A stretch of 64,000 nucleotides of DNA from Blastococcus sp. CPCC 205250 (GCF_019799925.1 NZ_JABGCG010000015.1:1-64000), one strand, 5' to 3'; numbered from the stretch's first letter, positions 25,518-37,939 are shown. Translations and numbers: made by a program. Notes: a model not told the origin generated them from the letters alone.

Positions 25518-26512
25518 GCCGCGTCGAGCTCGGCCCGGGTCGGCGGATCGGCGCCGGCCCGGGTGCAGTTGAGCGCGGCCACCAGGGCCGCCTCGTCCAC
25601 GACCTCCAGCAGGTCGTCGTCGGAGAGCCCGGTCAGTGCGTCGCGGGTGGCGAGGCCGCGGCGCAGCAGGCCGGCGAACAGCCCGGCGGCCAGCGAGTCC
25701 CCGGCGCCCACCGTGTCCACCACCTGGACCCGGGGGATCTCCCGGCGCAGCAGCGGTCGGCCGGGCCGCGCCACCCGCAGCGGCTGCCCGCCGTCGGTCA
25801 TCAGCACCAGCGCGGGGCCGCGCTCGGCCCAGACCGAGGTGCCCAGGTCCAGGTCGGCCCGCGGGTGCAGCCAGGCGAAGTCCTCGGCGCTGACCTTCAC
25901 GACGTCCGCGTGCGCCATCAGGCGCTGCAACCGCTGCCGGACGGCGTCGGGGCCGTTGCCCAGCGAGGCGCCCACCGGCCCCTCGGCGAGCATGGGCCGG
26001 ATGTTGGGGTCGACGCTGACCAGCAGCCGACCGCTGACCCGCTCGACCAGCCGGGCGATCGCCTCGCAGCCCGGCGGCGTCCAGCTGGAGATCGAGCCGA
26101 CGTGCAGCACCGCCGTCGTCTCCGGGAGGGCTGCGGCCAGCTCCTCGTCGGTCCACTGCCAGTCGGCGGCCCCGGCGACGTGGAAGCCGTAGTCGGCCGA
26201 CCCGTCGGGCCCCAGCCCGATCACCGCGAGGCTCACCGGCTCCTCAGCGGCGACGAACCGGCTCACGTCGACACCGGACTGCTCGGCGTGCCGGCGCAGG
26301 GGAGGGGCCAGGGGGCCGGTGCCGAGCCGGGCCAGCAGCGTCACGGGGGCGCCGAGCCGGCCGGCGGCCACGGCCACGTTGAGCGCGTTCCCGCCGGGGG
26401 CGGCGACGTAGCGCGGTGCGGTCCCGTGCGGGCCCCCGTCGGACTCCGGATCGGGGAGCATGTCGACCACGAGTTCGCCGAGCACGGTCAGGTTGGGCTC
26501 GGCCTCGACCAC
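25499..26512 (-). CDS. PfkB family carbohydrate kinase
   Basis: A 337-residue sugar kinase of the ribokinase/fructokinase family. Seen: G-E-L-V-V-D at the N-terminus, A-P-G-G-N-A-L-N-V-A-V-A-A-G-R-L-G (the sugar-binding GGN block), S-V-D-P-N-I-R-P, and the second signature D-T-V-G-A-G-D-S with the catalytic Asp near residue 270. Fructokinase is most likely from the D-P-N-I-R motif, but the substrate is not certain. The GTG start is set by TACGCT six nt upstream. It is convergent with the trehalose importer and may act in the same sugar pathway. Confidence 0.87.
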   Translation of the reverse strand: MVEAEPNLTVLGELVVDMLPDPESDGGPHGTAPRYVAAPGGNALNVAVAAGRLGAPVTLLARLGTGPLAPPLRRHAEQSGVDVSRFVAAEEPVSLAVIGLGPDGSADYGFHVAGAADWQWTDEELAAALPETTAVLHVGSISSWTPPGCEAIARLVERVSGRLLVSVDPNIRPMLAEGPVGASLGNGPDAVRQRLQRLMAHADVVKVSAEDFAWLHPRADLDLGTSVWAERGPALVLMTDGGQPLRVARPGRPLLRREIPRVQVVDTVGAGDSLAAGLFAGLLRRGLATRDALTGLSDDDLLEVVDEAALVAALNCTRAGADPPTRAELDAARGRPA

Positions 26513-26524
26513 CGGCCGAGCGTA
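26510..26524 (-). promoter_or_regulatory. Leaderless promoter of pfkB-type gene
   Basis: TACGCT (26519-26524, minus strand), 6 nt, GTG. Confidence 0.6.
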
Positions 26525-26658
26525 ACGGCGGCAGAGGCGCGCGTCCTCTGGTGGCTGCGGAGCGTGTGCACCTGGGACGATGGGGGAGACGACGATCGCC
26601 GTGTCGCATGCGGGTTCCCCCATGGGGCACGCAGCCGGCGACAGACAGCGGAGGACAC

Positions 26659-27495
26659 ATGCCCAACCCGATCGTGAAGCTCTGGAAGTACCTCACGGCG
26701 TCGGCCAACGCGAAGATCGACGAGAAGGCCGACCCCAAGATCCAGATCGCCCAGGCGATCGAGAGCGAGCAGCAGCGCCACCAGGCGCTGGCCAACCAGG
26801 CAGCTGCGGTGCTGGGCAACCAGCGGCAGCTGGAGATGCGGCTGAACCGCCAGCTGGGTGAGGTGGAGAAGCTCCAGGCCTCCGCCCGTCAGGCACTCGT
26901 GCTGGCCGACCAGACCCGCGCGAAGGGCGACGCGGCGAAGGCCGCCGAGTACGAGAACGCCGCGCAGGCCTTCGCCACCCAGCTGGTCGCGGCCGAGCAG
27001 TCCATGGAGGACCTCAAGCGCAGCCACGACGAGGCGCTGCAGGCTGCCGAGCAGGCCCGCGGCGCGGTCGAGACGAGCCGGATGCGGCTGCAGACCACGC
27101 TCGCCGAGCGCACCAAGCTGATGAGCCAGCTCGAGCAGGCGAAGATGCAGGAGCACGTCGCCTCCTCGATGCGGCAGGTCAACGAGCTCTCGGCGCCGGG
27201 CAACACCCCCAGCCTGGGCGAGGTGCGCGACAAGATCGAGGCCCGCTACGCCAACGCCCTCGGCCAGGCCGAGCTGGCCCAGAACTCGGTGGAAGGCCGG
27301 ATGATCGAGGTGCAGAAGGCGACCCTGGACGTCGCCGGCGCCTCCCGGCTGGACGCGATCCGCGCGTCGATGGGCGGCGGCCCCGAGGCGGTCACCAGCG
27401 GCCAGCCGGCCGCCGCGCTGGAGGAGGGGCAGTCGGTGCGCCAGCCCGACGCCGCCCCGGTGGCCGAGCCGGTGCAGCGGCCCGACACCGTCTGA
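26659..27495 (+). CDS. pspA: PspA/IM30 family envelope-stress protein
   Basis: A 278-residue peripheral membrane protein (35-kDa antigen family) that supports the cytoplasmic membrane under stress. It starts N-P-I-V-K-L-W-K-Y-L-T, the amphipathic anchor, and continues as long coiled coils (residues ~25-220) rich in Gln/Glu/Ala, with a Pro/Ala tail. In mycobacteria it directly follows and is controlled by clgR; here 7.7 kb separate them. The mycobacterial partner genes Rv2743c/Rv2742c are not next to it. GGAGGACAC precedes the ATG. Confidence 0.93.
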   Translation: MPNPIVKLWKYLTASANAKIDEKADPKIQIAQAIESEQQRHQALANQAAAVLGNQRQLEMRLNRQLGEVEKLQASARQALVLADQTRAKGDAAKAAEYENAAQAFATQLVAAEQSMEDLKRSHDEALQAAEQARGAVETSRMRLQTTLAERTKLMSQLEQAKMQEHVASSMRQVNELSAPGNTPSLGEVRDKIEARYANALGQAELAQNSVEGRMIEVQKATLDVAGASRLDAIRASMGGGPEAVTSGQPAAALEEGQSVRQPDAAPVAEPVQRPDTV

Positions 27496-27516
27496 CGAGC
27501 CCGCACGACCACGCCT

Positions 27517-27550
27517 CGCGGCGGCCACCGGAGTCCGGGTGGCCGCCGCG
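27517..27550. terminator. Bidirectional terminator between pspA and nei
   Basis: Perfect 13-bp arms CGCGGCGGCCACC (27517-27529) and its complement (27538-27550), loop 8 nt, between convergent genes. Confidence 0.8.
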
Positions 27551-27586
27551 CGGCATCTCCCGGGGTCCGGCCCCCTGGTCGGCCCG

Positions 27587-28444
27587 CTACCCGGGGGTGG
27601 CGGTGGGGCGGGGACGGCCCGGCTCGCCGGTGCGGGCCAGCGGGTCGATCGGCGAGCGCGCCGCCTGGCAGTTCGGGCACCAGTAGGTGACCCGCTCCTG
27701 CAGCTCCGGGCCCTGGTCGCCCATCAGGATCGGCGTCCCGCAGCGCCGGCAGGGCTTGCCCTTGCGCCCGTACACCCAGTGGTCCTGCCCCTTGCGCAGG
27801 TCGCCGGTCGTGCTCTGCTCGGGGTGGTGGCGGTTGGCCAGCATCAGGGTGCGGGCCCGGGTGACGAGCGGCTCGAGGGCGTCGTCGACGTCGGCCACCC
27901 GCGCCCAGGGGTGCACGCCGGTGAGGAACAACGCCTCGACCTTGTAGAGGTTGCCCGGGCCGCACAGGTTGCGCTGGTCGAGGACCGCGACGCCGACCTG
28001 CTCGCCGGGGTGCGCACGCAGCCGGCGCAGCACCTCGTCGAGGTCCCAGTCCGGGCCGAGGACGTCGGGGCCCAGGTGGCCGACCAGCTGGTCCTCGTGC
28101 TCGGTGCGCACGAGCGCCATGTCGTGCAGGCGGTAGCCCACGCACTCCCACTCGTCGGTTGCCAGCACCGCCCGGACGGAGAACGCCGGCCCGCCCCGCC
28201 ACGTGGCGCCCGGGCGGTACACGTGCCAGCTGCCGTCCATCCGGTAGTGGGTGCGCAGCGTCCAGCCGTCGGCCAGCCGGATGAGCATGTGCTTGCCGCG
28301 CGGCACGACCTCGCGCACCGTCCGTCCGGCCAGGTCGTTGGCGGCCAGCTGGGGGACCCGCAGCTCGCCGCGGCGCAGCGTGGCGCCGGCCAGCGCCTGG
28401 TTCATGCGCTTGGCCGCCAGCCAGACGGTGTCTCCCTCGGGCAC
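27587..28444 (-). CDS. nei: Fpg/Nei family DNA glycosylase (endonuclease VIII)
   Basis: A 285-residue base-excision-repair enzyme with glycosylase and AP-lyase activity against oxidised bases. It starts P-E-G-D-T-V with the catalytic Pro2 and Glu3; the E-G-D-T form marks the Nei branch. H2TH region V-L-D-Q-R-N-L-C-G-P-G-N-L-Y-K-V-E contains the conserved Asn. The C-terminal zinc finger has Cys pairs C-R-R-C and C-P-N-C. Conserved lysine in P-R-G-K-H-M. The GTG start is fixed by the need for Pro2 and by a GACACT element 6 nt upstream. Confidence 0.93.
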   Translation of the reverse strand: MPEGDTVWLAAKRMNQALAGATLRRGELRVPQLAANDLAGRTVREVVPRGKHMLIRLADGWTLRTHYRMDGSWHVYRPGATWRGGPAFSVRAVLATDEWECVGYRLHDMALVRTEHEDQLVGHLGPDVLGPDWDLDEVLRRLRAHPGEQVGVAVLDQRNLCGPGNLYKVEALFLTGVHPWARVADVDDALEPLVTRARTLMLANRHHPEQSTTGDLRKGQDHWVYGRKGKPCRRCGTPILMGDQGPELQERVTYWCPNCQAARSPIDPLARTGEPGRPRPTATPG

Positions 28445-28456
28445 GTCCCCAGTGTC
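28442..28456 (-). promoter_or_regulatory. Leaderless promoter of nei
   Basis: GACACT (28451-28456, minus strand), 6 nt, GTG. The motif and spacing match those before lhr. Confidence 0.5.
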
Positions 28457-28542
28457 CCTGCTGCACATCGACGCTGCTGGCGGGCGGTGTGAGGCCGCCG
28501 ACACCCGGGACGATCCGCGGCGGGCGGGGCGCTGACCCCTGT

Positions 28543-29130
28543 GTGCAGGCCCTCGCTCCGCTCCGCGCCCGGCTGTCCCGGCACGACGTCGTCGGCCACC
28601 GGCCCGAGCCGGTGACCGTGACCGCCGCACGCGTGGTGCGGCCGCACCGCCGCCAGGCCTTCGAGGAGTGGGCCGCCGACGTGCTGCGGGTGGCCGAGGC
28701 CTTTCCCGGCAACCTCGGCGGCACCCTGCTCAAGCCCGGCCCGGGCAGCTCGGAGTACCACCTGGTCTACCGCTTCCGCGACGACGCCGCCCTGGCCGCG
28801 TGGGAGCGCTCGCCGCAGCGGCGGGCCGCCCTGGAGCGCATGGCGGAGATGGTCGACGGGGAGCGCATCTCCCGGGTCGCCGGCCTGGACAGCTTCTTCA
28901 CCCGCCCGTCGCGGCCGGGGCCGCGCTGGCGGTCGACGGTGCTGACCGTGCTCGGCGTCTTCGTCATCACCCTGGGCTTCCACGGGCTGGTGACCCCGCA
29001 CGTGTCGAGCTGGCCGCTGCCCGCGCGGCTGCTGCTGTCGGCCACGGTCGTGGTGCTGCTGCTCGGCTACGTCGTCATGCCGGCGCTGACGCGGCTGTTC
29101 CGCGACTGGCTGCACCCGATCCGCGACTGA
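28543..29130 (+). CDS. ABM-domain membrane protein
   Basis: About 195 residues. The N-terminal ~110 residues look like an antibiotic-biosynthesis-monooxygenase (ABM) ferredoxin-like domain (V-T-V-T-A-A-R-V-V-R-P-H-R-R-Q-A-F-E-E-W, then Y-H-L-V-Y-R-F). Two membrane helices follow (~130-150 and ~160-180), ending R-D-W-L-H-P-I-R-D. Proteins of this ABM-plus-two-helix type are common in bacteria and of unknown function. The start is uncertain: GTG 28543 is used, with no clear ribosome binding site. It is divergent from nei. Confidence 0.7.
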   Translation: MQALAPLRARLSRHDVVGHRPEPVTVTAARVVRPHRRQAFEEWAADVLRVAEAFPGNLGGTLLKPGPGSSEYHLVYRFRDDAALAAWERSPQRRAALERMAEMVDGERISRVAGLDSFFTRPSRPGPRWRSTVLTVLGVFVITLGFHGLVTPHVSSWPLPARLLLSATVVVLLLGYVVMPALTRLFRDWLHPIRD

Positions 29131-29134
29131 GCCG

Positions 29135-29194
29135 GCTCACCCCCCGCAGTCAGAGCTCACCCCCGCAGCCGCGGGTCACCCCCGCAGCCAGGGC

Positions 29195-29210
<16 letters not shown>
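29135..29210. repeat. 19-bp tandem repeat spanning the lhr stop codon
   Basis: Four copies of a unit like GGCTCACCCCCGCAGCC, with TCA at 29137, 29157, 29176 and 29195. On the minus strand each copy reads CTGCGGGGGTGA. The 19-nt period puts a TGA in all three frames after the end of lhr. Confidence 0.85.
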
Positions 29211-33793
<4,583 letters not shown>

Positions 33794-33796
<3 letters not shown>

Positions 33797-33808
33797 GTCG
33801 CCAGTGTC
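33794..33808 (-). promoter_or_regulatory. Leaderless promoter of lhr
   Basis: GACACT (33803-33808, minus strand), 6 nt, GTG. Confidence 0.5.
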
Positions 33809-33899
33809 ACCCCGGGGTACGACACTCCGCTGCGCGCGACCGTCCCGTCCGCCCTCGGCGTACCCCGTTCGTGTCGCCCGCGCCGTCGGTGGGCTGCGG

Positions 33900-33914
33900 C
33901 ACACTGCGGCCATG
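33900..33914 (+). promoter_or_regulatory. Leaderless promoter of the acyl-CoA dehydrogenase gene
   Basis: CACACT (33900-33905), 6 nt, ATG at 33912. Confidence 0.5.
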
Positions 33915-35057
33915 CGTTCCACGCTCTACGAGGCCGACCACGAGGACTTCCGCGCGACGGTGCGCGCGTGGGCGGAGAAGACGGTCGCGCCCTTCCACGC
34001 CGACTGGGAGGCCGCCGGCATCGTGCCGCGCGAGGTGTGGACCTCCGGCGGCGCGCAGGGCCTGCTCGGCATGGACGTCGACGAGCAGCACGGCGGTGGG
34101 GGGGTGCGCGACTTCCGCTACAACGCCGTCGTCGACGAGGAGCTGACCCGCATCGGCGCCAGCGGGGTCGGCTTCACGCTGCACAACGACGTCACCGGTC
34201 CCTACCTGCGCGACCTCGCCACCGACGAGCAGAAGCAGCGGTGGCTGCCCGGCTTCTGCAGCGGCGAGCTGGTCACCGCCATCGCGATGACCGAGCCGGG
34301 CACCGGCAGCGACCTGCAGGCGATCAGCACCACCGCCCGCCGGGACGGCTCGGACTGGGTGCTGTCGGGCGTGAAGACCTTCATCACCAACGGCATCAAC
34401 GCCGACCTGGTGATCGTGGTCGCCCGCACCGACCCCGAGGCCCCCGGCTCGCGTGGCACCAGCCTGCTGGTCGTCGAGCGCGGCATGCCCGGCTTCACCC
34501 GCGGCCGCAACCTCGAGAAGGTCGGGCTCAAGGCGCAGGACACCGCCGAGCTCTTCTTCGACGAGGTGCGCGTGCCGGCCGAGAACCTGCTCGGCACCGA
34601 GAACCGTGGCTTCGCCCACCTGATGGACAACCTCCCGCAGGAACGGCTGTCGATCGCCGTCACCGCCGTCGCCTCGGCCGAGACCGTGCTGGCCCAGACG
34701 CTGGAGTACGTCACCTCCCGCACGGCGTTCGGGCGGCCGGTGGGCAGCTTCCAGAACAGCCGCTTCGTGCTCGCCGAGCTGCACACCGAGACGACGATCG
34801 CGCGCACCTTCGTCGACGAGTGCGTGCGCCGCCTCAACGCCGGCGAGCTGTCGGCCGTCGACGCGTCGATGGCCAAGTACTGGACGTCGGAGCTGCAGAA
34901 CAAGGTCGCCGACCGCTGCCTGCAGCTGCACGGCGGCTACGGCTACATGGACGAGTACCCGGTCTCGCGGGCGTGGCGCGACGCCCGCGTGCAGTCCATC
35001 TACGGCGGCACCAACGAGATCATGCGGGAGATCATCGGCCGCTCGCTGGGGCTGTGA
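33912..35057 (+). CDS. Acyl-CoA dehydrogenase
   Basis: A 381-residue FAD enzyme that introduces the alpha-beta double bond in acyl-CoA. Seen: A-M-T-E-P-G-T-G-S-D-L (FAD/substrate signature 1, residues ~133-143), W-V-L-S-G-V-K-T-F-I-T-N-G, Q-L-H-G-G-Y-G-Y-M and Y-G-G-T-N-E-I-M-R with the catalytic Glu in the long-chain/SCAD position. Start M-R-S-T-L-Y-E-A-D-H-E-D-F fits the family. Chain-length specificity is unknown. The stop overlaps the MFS gene start by 4 bp. Confidence 0.93.
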   Translation: MRSTLYEADHEDFRATVRAWAEKTVAPFHADWEAAGIVPREVWTSGGAQGLLGMDVDEQHGGGGVRDFRYNAVVDEELTRIGASGVGFTLHNDVTGPYLRDLATDEQKQRWLPGFCSGELVTAIAMTEPGTGSDLQAISTTARRDGSDWVLSGVKTFITNGINADLVIVVARTDPEAPGSRGTSLLVVERGMPGFTRGRNLEKVGLKAQDTAELFFDEVRVPAENLLGTENRGFAHLMDNLPQERLSIAVTAVASAETVLAQTLEYVTSRTAFGRPVGSFQNSRFVLAELHTETTIARTFVDECVRRLNAGELSAVDASMAKYWTSELQNKVADRCLQLHGGYGYMDEYPVSRAWRDARVQSIYGGTNEIMREIIGRSLGL

Positions 35058-36421
35058 CGGCGGTGGACGCGACCGGCACCGACCTCGGCCGGGTCCAGCG
35101 GCGCACCCTCGCCGTCCTGGGCGGCGGAACGGCGCTGAGCGGCCTGGGCGTCACGATCGGCATCACCCTCGGCGGGCTGCTCGCCCGCGACGTCGCGGGC
35201 AGCGACTCCGCCTCCGGGCTGGGCCAGACCGCCGGGGTGCTGGGCGCGGCGGTGCTGGCCGTGCCCCTCGCCCGGATCAGCGACCGGTCCGGCCGCCGCG
35301 CCGGGCTCGCCGCCGGGTTCGCCGTCGCCGTCGTCGGCGCGGTCGTCACCGTCGTCGCCGCCGCGCTGTCCTCGCTGCCGCTGCTGCTCGCCGGGCTCTT
35401 CGCCTTCGGCGCGGCGACCGCCTGCGGGCTGCAGGCGCGCTACGCCGCGGCCGACCTGGCCGCGCCCGACCGGCGCGGCCGCGACCTCTCGCTGGTGGTG
35501 TGGGCGACCACCGTCGGCTCGGTGCTCGGCCCGAACCTGGCCGGTCCGGGTGCCGATCTCGGCGTCCGGCTCGGCCTGCCCGCGCTGGGCGGCGGGTTCG
35601 CGCTGTCGGCGCTGGTCTTCGCGGTGGTGGCCGGGCTGTTCCTGGCGCTGCTGCGGCCCGACCCGCTGCTGCTGGCCCGCCGGCTGCGCGACGGCGGCGC
35701 GGGCCCGGTCACCCGGCCGCAGCGGGCCACCCGGGCGGCGCTGGCCGCCGTGTGGGCCGATCCGGGCGGCCGGCTCGGGCTCACCGCCGTCGTCGTCTCG
35801 CACGCGGTGATGGTCGGCGTCATGGTCATGACGCCCGTGCACATGGGCCACGCCGGCGGCCACGAGGGGACGACGCTGCGGCTGATCGGCCTGGTGATCA
35901 GCGTGCACGTGGCCGGCATGTACCTGTTCTCCCCGTTCGTCGGGTCGCTGGCCGACCGGGTGGGCCGGCGGGCCGTGGTGGCACTCGCCGCGGTGCTGCT
36001 GCTGGCGGCCACGGCCCTGTCGGGCACGGCCGGACCGGCGGACGCCGGCCAGCTCGGGGCGGGGCTGCTCCTGCTGGGGCTGGGCTGGTCCTGCGGGCTG
36101 GTCGCGGGGTCGACGCTCGTCACCGAGGCCGTCGGCCCGGAGCAGCGGCCCACGGCGCAGGGCGGCACCGACCTGCTGATGGGGCTGGGGGCGGCGCTGG
36201 CCGGCGTCGTCGGCGGCCCGCTGCTGACGCTGGGTGGCTACGGCCTGGTGACGGCGGTCAGCGCGGCGCTGGTCGTCCCGCTGGTCGTGGTGTGGGTCCT
36301 GGGCCGGTCCGGCACCGGGCCCGCGCGGTCAGCGTCCGCGGTAGTTGCGCCACAGCAGCACCAGCGACAGCAGCAGGCAGATGGCGATGCCGATCTCCAG
36401 GACCGTGTCGAGGGTCGGTGA
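35054..36421 (+). CDS. MFS transporter
   Basis: A 455-residue major-facilitator protein with about 12 hydrophobic helices. The loop 2-3 motif reads A-R-I-S-D-R-S-G-R-R-A and is mirrored in the second half by G-S-L-A-D-R-V-G-R-R-A, the classic D-R-x-G-R-R signature. Substrate is unknown; drug/metabolite efflux is the usual role. Coupled by GTGA overlap to the acyl-CoA dehydrogenase. The last ~30 residues are Gln/Asp-rich and lie on DNA that also encodes a small membrane protein on the other strand, so this tail may carry little function. Confidence 0.88.
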   Translation: MTAVDATGTDLGRVQRRTLAVLGGGTALSGLGVTIGITLGGLLARDVAGSDSASGLGQTAGVLGAAVLAVPLARISDRSGRRAGLAAGFAVAVVGAVVTVVAAALSSLPLLLAGLFAFGAATACGLQARYAAADLAAPDRRGRDLSLVVWATTVGSVLGPNLAGPGADLGVRLGLPALGGGFALSALVFAVVAGLFLALLRPDPLLLARRLRDGGAGPVTRPQRATRAALAAVWADPGGRLGLTAVVVSHAVMVGVMVMTPVHMGHAGGHEGTTLRLIGLVISVHVAGMYLFSPFVGSLADRVGRRAVVALAAVLLLAATALSGTAGPADAGQLGAGLLLLGLGWSCGLVAGSTLVTEAVGPEQRPTAQGGTDLLMGLGAALAGVVGGPLLTLGGYGLVTAVSAALVVPLVVVWVLGRSGTGPARSASAVVAPQQHQRQQQADGDADLQDRVEGR

Positions 36422-36436
36422 CCCCGTGGTGAGCAC
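36329..36436 (-). CDS. Small single-pass membrane protein (35 aa)
   Basis: A 35-residue ORF: nine polar residues (V-L-T-T-G-S-P-T-L), D-T-V-L-E, a strongly hydrophobic helix I-G-I-A-I-C-L-L-L-S-L-V-L-L-W, then basic R-N-Y-R-G-R. This is the pattern of a real one-helix protein with a positive-inside C-terminus. A TAGGCT -10 element sits 6 nt before the GTG, the same leaderless geometry as neighbours. It overlaps the 3' end of the MFS gene antisense by 93 bp. Function unknown. Confidence 0.65.
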   Translation of the reverse strand: MLTTGSPTLDTVLEIGIAICLLLSLVLLWRNYRGR

Positions 36437-36448
36437 GGCCCCAGCCTA
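36434..36448 (-). promoter_or_regulatory. Leaderless promoter of the 35-aa membrane protein
   Basis: TAGGCT (36443-36448, minus strand), 6 nt, GTG. It faces away from the marR promoter 12 bp further on. Confidence 0.55.
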
Positions 36449-36459
36449 GGCCCCCGGAG

Positions 36460-36479
36460 TATCGTGAAGTCACTTCACG
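36460..36479 (+). promoter_or_regulatory. MarR operator over the marR -10 element
   Basis: CGTGAAGTCACTTCACG (36463-36479) is a perfect palindrome around a central C. It overlaps the -10 TATCGT (36460-36465) of the MarR gene 14 bp upstream of its start codon, so autorepression is likely. A second TGAAG follows at 36481. Confidence 0.75.
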
Positions 36480-36492
36480 GTGAAGGGGGTGC

Positions 36493-36942
36493 ATGATGTC
36501 GGACGCGACGGTGGGCGCGCTGGACCGCCTGCTCGAGGTGACCGTCCTGCTGGGGCGCGACATGGCGGAGGGTCTCGCCGCGCACGGCCTGACGGTGCCG
36601 CGGGCGACCCTGCTGTGGCACCTGCGCGGGAACGGGCCCAGCACGCAGCGCGCCCTGGCCGACGCCCTGGGCGTGAGCCCGCGCAACGTCACCGGCCTGG
36701 TCGACGGGCTGGTGGACGGCGGCCTGGTCACCCGCGAACCGCACCCGACCGACCGGCGGGCCACGCTCGTGTCCCCCACCGACCGCGGTGCCCGGCTGGT
36801 CGAGGAGCTCGGCGCCGGGCAGACCGAGCTGGCCGGCCAGCTCTTCGGCGGGCTGGCGCCCGAGCGCCTCGACTGCCTGGTGACGGGTCTGGACGAGGTG
36901 CTGGAGCGGTTGCGGGCGCTCGTGGCCGGGGCCGCGCGGTGA
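36493..36942 (+). CDS. MarR family transcriptional regulator
   Basis: A 149-residue winged-helix regulator. Seen: T-V-P-R-A-T-L-L-W-H-L, the recognition helix region S-T-Q-R-A-L-A-D-A-L-G-V-S-P-R-N-V-T-G-L-V-D-G-L, and the wing R-E-P-H-P-T-D-R-R-A-T-L-V with the conserved D-R-R. GAAGGGGG precedes the tandem ATGs. It probably controls itself and the membrane protein gene that overlaps its stop, through the palindrome just upstream. The effector is unknown. Confidence 0.92.
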   Translation: MMSDATVGALDRLLEVTVLLGRDMAEGLAAHGLTVPRATLLWHLRGNGPSTQRALADALGVSPRNVTGLVDGLVDGGLVTREPHPTDRRATLVSPTDRGARLVEELGAGQTELAGQLFGGLAPERLDCLVTGLDEVLERLRALVAGAAR

Positions 36943-37562
36943 GCGCCGTCCTCGACCTCCTGCGACGCGCCGTCGTCCTCGAGCTGGCCCTGTGGCGCGC
37001 GCTGTCCCGGTGGCTGCGCCGTCGTCCGGACGTCCCCTCCGGCGCCGACGCCTTCCCCTACGCCGGCGCGGTCACGCCGGTCATCTGGGCGTTCGTCGTC
37101 GTCTCGGCCATCGAGGTCGTGGTGGTCCACGTGGTGGTGCCGTGGGAGACGCTGCGGTGGGTCCTCGACGTCGCCGGCGTCTACGGCGTGCTCTGGATGC
37201 TCGGCCTGCTCGCCTCGCTGCGGACGGCGCCGCACGTGGTCGACGACGTGGGCCTGCGCGTCCGCTCCGGGACCTCGGTGGACCTCGTCGTGCCCTGGGA
37301 GGAGATCGCCGCGGTGCGCGTCCGCCGCCGGTCGGTGGAGGGTTCGCGCACCGTGCACCTGCACTCCGACGGGCCGCGCCGGGCGGTGTCGGTCAACGTC
37401 GGCGCCTCGACCCAGCTGGACGTCGAGCTGCGCACGGCGCGGGTCCTGCCGCTGCGCCGCGCGGGCGCCGAGCCGGTGCAGGAGGTCCGCATCGCCGCCG
37501 ACGACGCAGCGGCACTGGCCCGCCGGCTGCGCGCTGGGATGGAGGCCGCGCCGGCGCGCTAG
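36939..37562 (+). CDS. PH-like-domain membrane protein
   Basis: A 207-residue protein with two membrane helices (about residues 45-68 and 78-97) followed by a cytosolic domain. The G-L-R-V-R-S-G-T-S-V-D-L-V-V-P-W-E-E-I-A-A-V-R-V stretch looks like bacterial PH (bPH) domains. Function unknown. It starts inside the MarR stop (GTGA), so it is under MarR control and is the best candidate for the system's output. Its TAG stop doubles as the first three bases of the next gene's -10 element. Confidence 0.72.
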   Translation: MSAVLDLLRRAVVLELALWRALSRWLRRRPDVPSGADAFPYAGAVTPVIWAFVVVSAIEVVVVHVVVPWETLRWVLDVAGVYGVLWMLGLLASLRTAPHVVDDVGLRVRSGTSVDLVVPWEEIAAVRVRRRSVEGSRTVHLHSDGPRRAVSVNVGASTQLDVELRTARVLPLRRAGAEPVQEVRIAADDAAALARRLRAGMEAAPAR

Positions 37563-37574
37563 CGTCGGGGTGTG
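37560..37574 (+). promoter_or_regulatory. Leaderless promoter of DUF3046 gene
   Basis: TAGCGT (37560-37565), 6 nt, GTG. Its TAG is the stop codon of the preceding gene. Confidence 0.6.
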
Positions 37575-37766
37575 CGTCTGCAGGAGTTCTGGTCCCGGCT
37601 CGACGAGCAGTTCGGCGCCATGCGCGCCCAGAGCGTCACCCGGGACCACGTCTTCTCGGCCCTCGGCGGACGGACGGCGGTCGACGCGCTGGAGGCAGGG
37701 GTGCCGACCCGCAGGATCTGGCTGGCCATCTGCGAGGAGTACGACGTGCCGCGCAAGGACCGCTGA
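37572..37766 (+). CDS. DUF3046 protein
   Basis: A 64-residue protein of the actinobacterial DUF3046 family (mycobacterial Rv2738c type), found upstream of recA. It starts R-L-Q-E-F-W-S-R-L-D-E-Q-F-G, with S-V-T-R-D-H-V-F-S-A-L-G-G-R-T-A and W-L-A-I-C-E-E-Y-D-V-P. Small, helical, cytosolic, function unknown. It is conserved next to recA-recX, hinting at a link with DNA metabolism but not proving one. A GC hairpin (37811-37829) ends its unit. Confidence 0.88.
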   Translation: MRLQEFWSRLDEQFGAMRAQSVTRDHVFSALGGRTAVDALEAGVPTRRIWLAICEEYDVPRKDR

Positions 37767-37810
37767 GCCCCCGTCCGGCGGGCCCCGTGCGGCCCCCACC
37801 CGACCGTCGC

Positions 37811-37829
37811 GCCGCCCTCGGGGGGCGGC
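37811..37829 (+). terminator. Terminator hairpin after DUF3046
   Basis: GCCGCCC (37811-37817) pairs with GGGCGGC (37823-37829), 5-nt loop, 45 nt after the stop. Short, so moderate confidence. Confidence 0.5.
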
Positions 37830-37868
37830 CGTGGGGCGTCTGTGACGGATGGCGTGTCGGGGTGGCGG

Positions 37869-37884
37869 TCGAACACACGTTCGC
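37869..37884 (+). promoter_or_regulatory. LexA (SOS) box of recA
   Basis: TCGAACACACGTTCGC matches the actinobacterial SOS box TCGAAC-N4-GTTCGA except the last base. A -10 element TACTGT (37887-37892) follows directly, so LexA would block this distal recA promoter. Confidence 0.85.
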
Positions 37885-37939
37885 CCTACTGTGTCCACAG
37901 GCCGGGTGCGTCTCCACAGGTCCGGTCGGTCCCCCGGAA

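Noticed and set aside
26513..26658. ClgR box upstream of pspA
   Set aside because: The stretch TCGCATGCGGG has CGC and GCG too close (2 instead of 5 nt apart), so it does not fit the motif.
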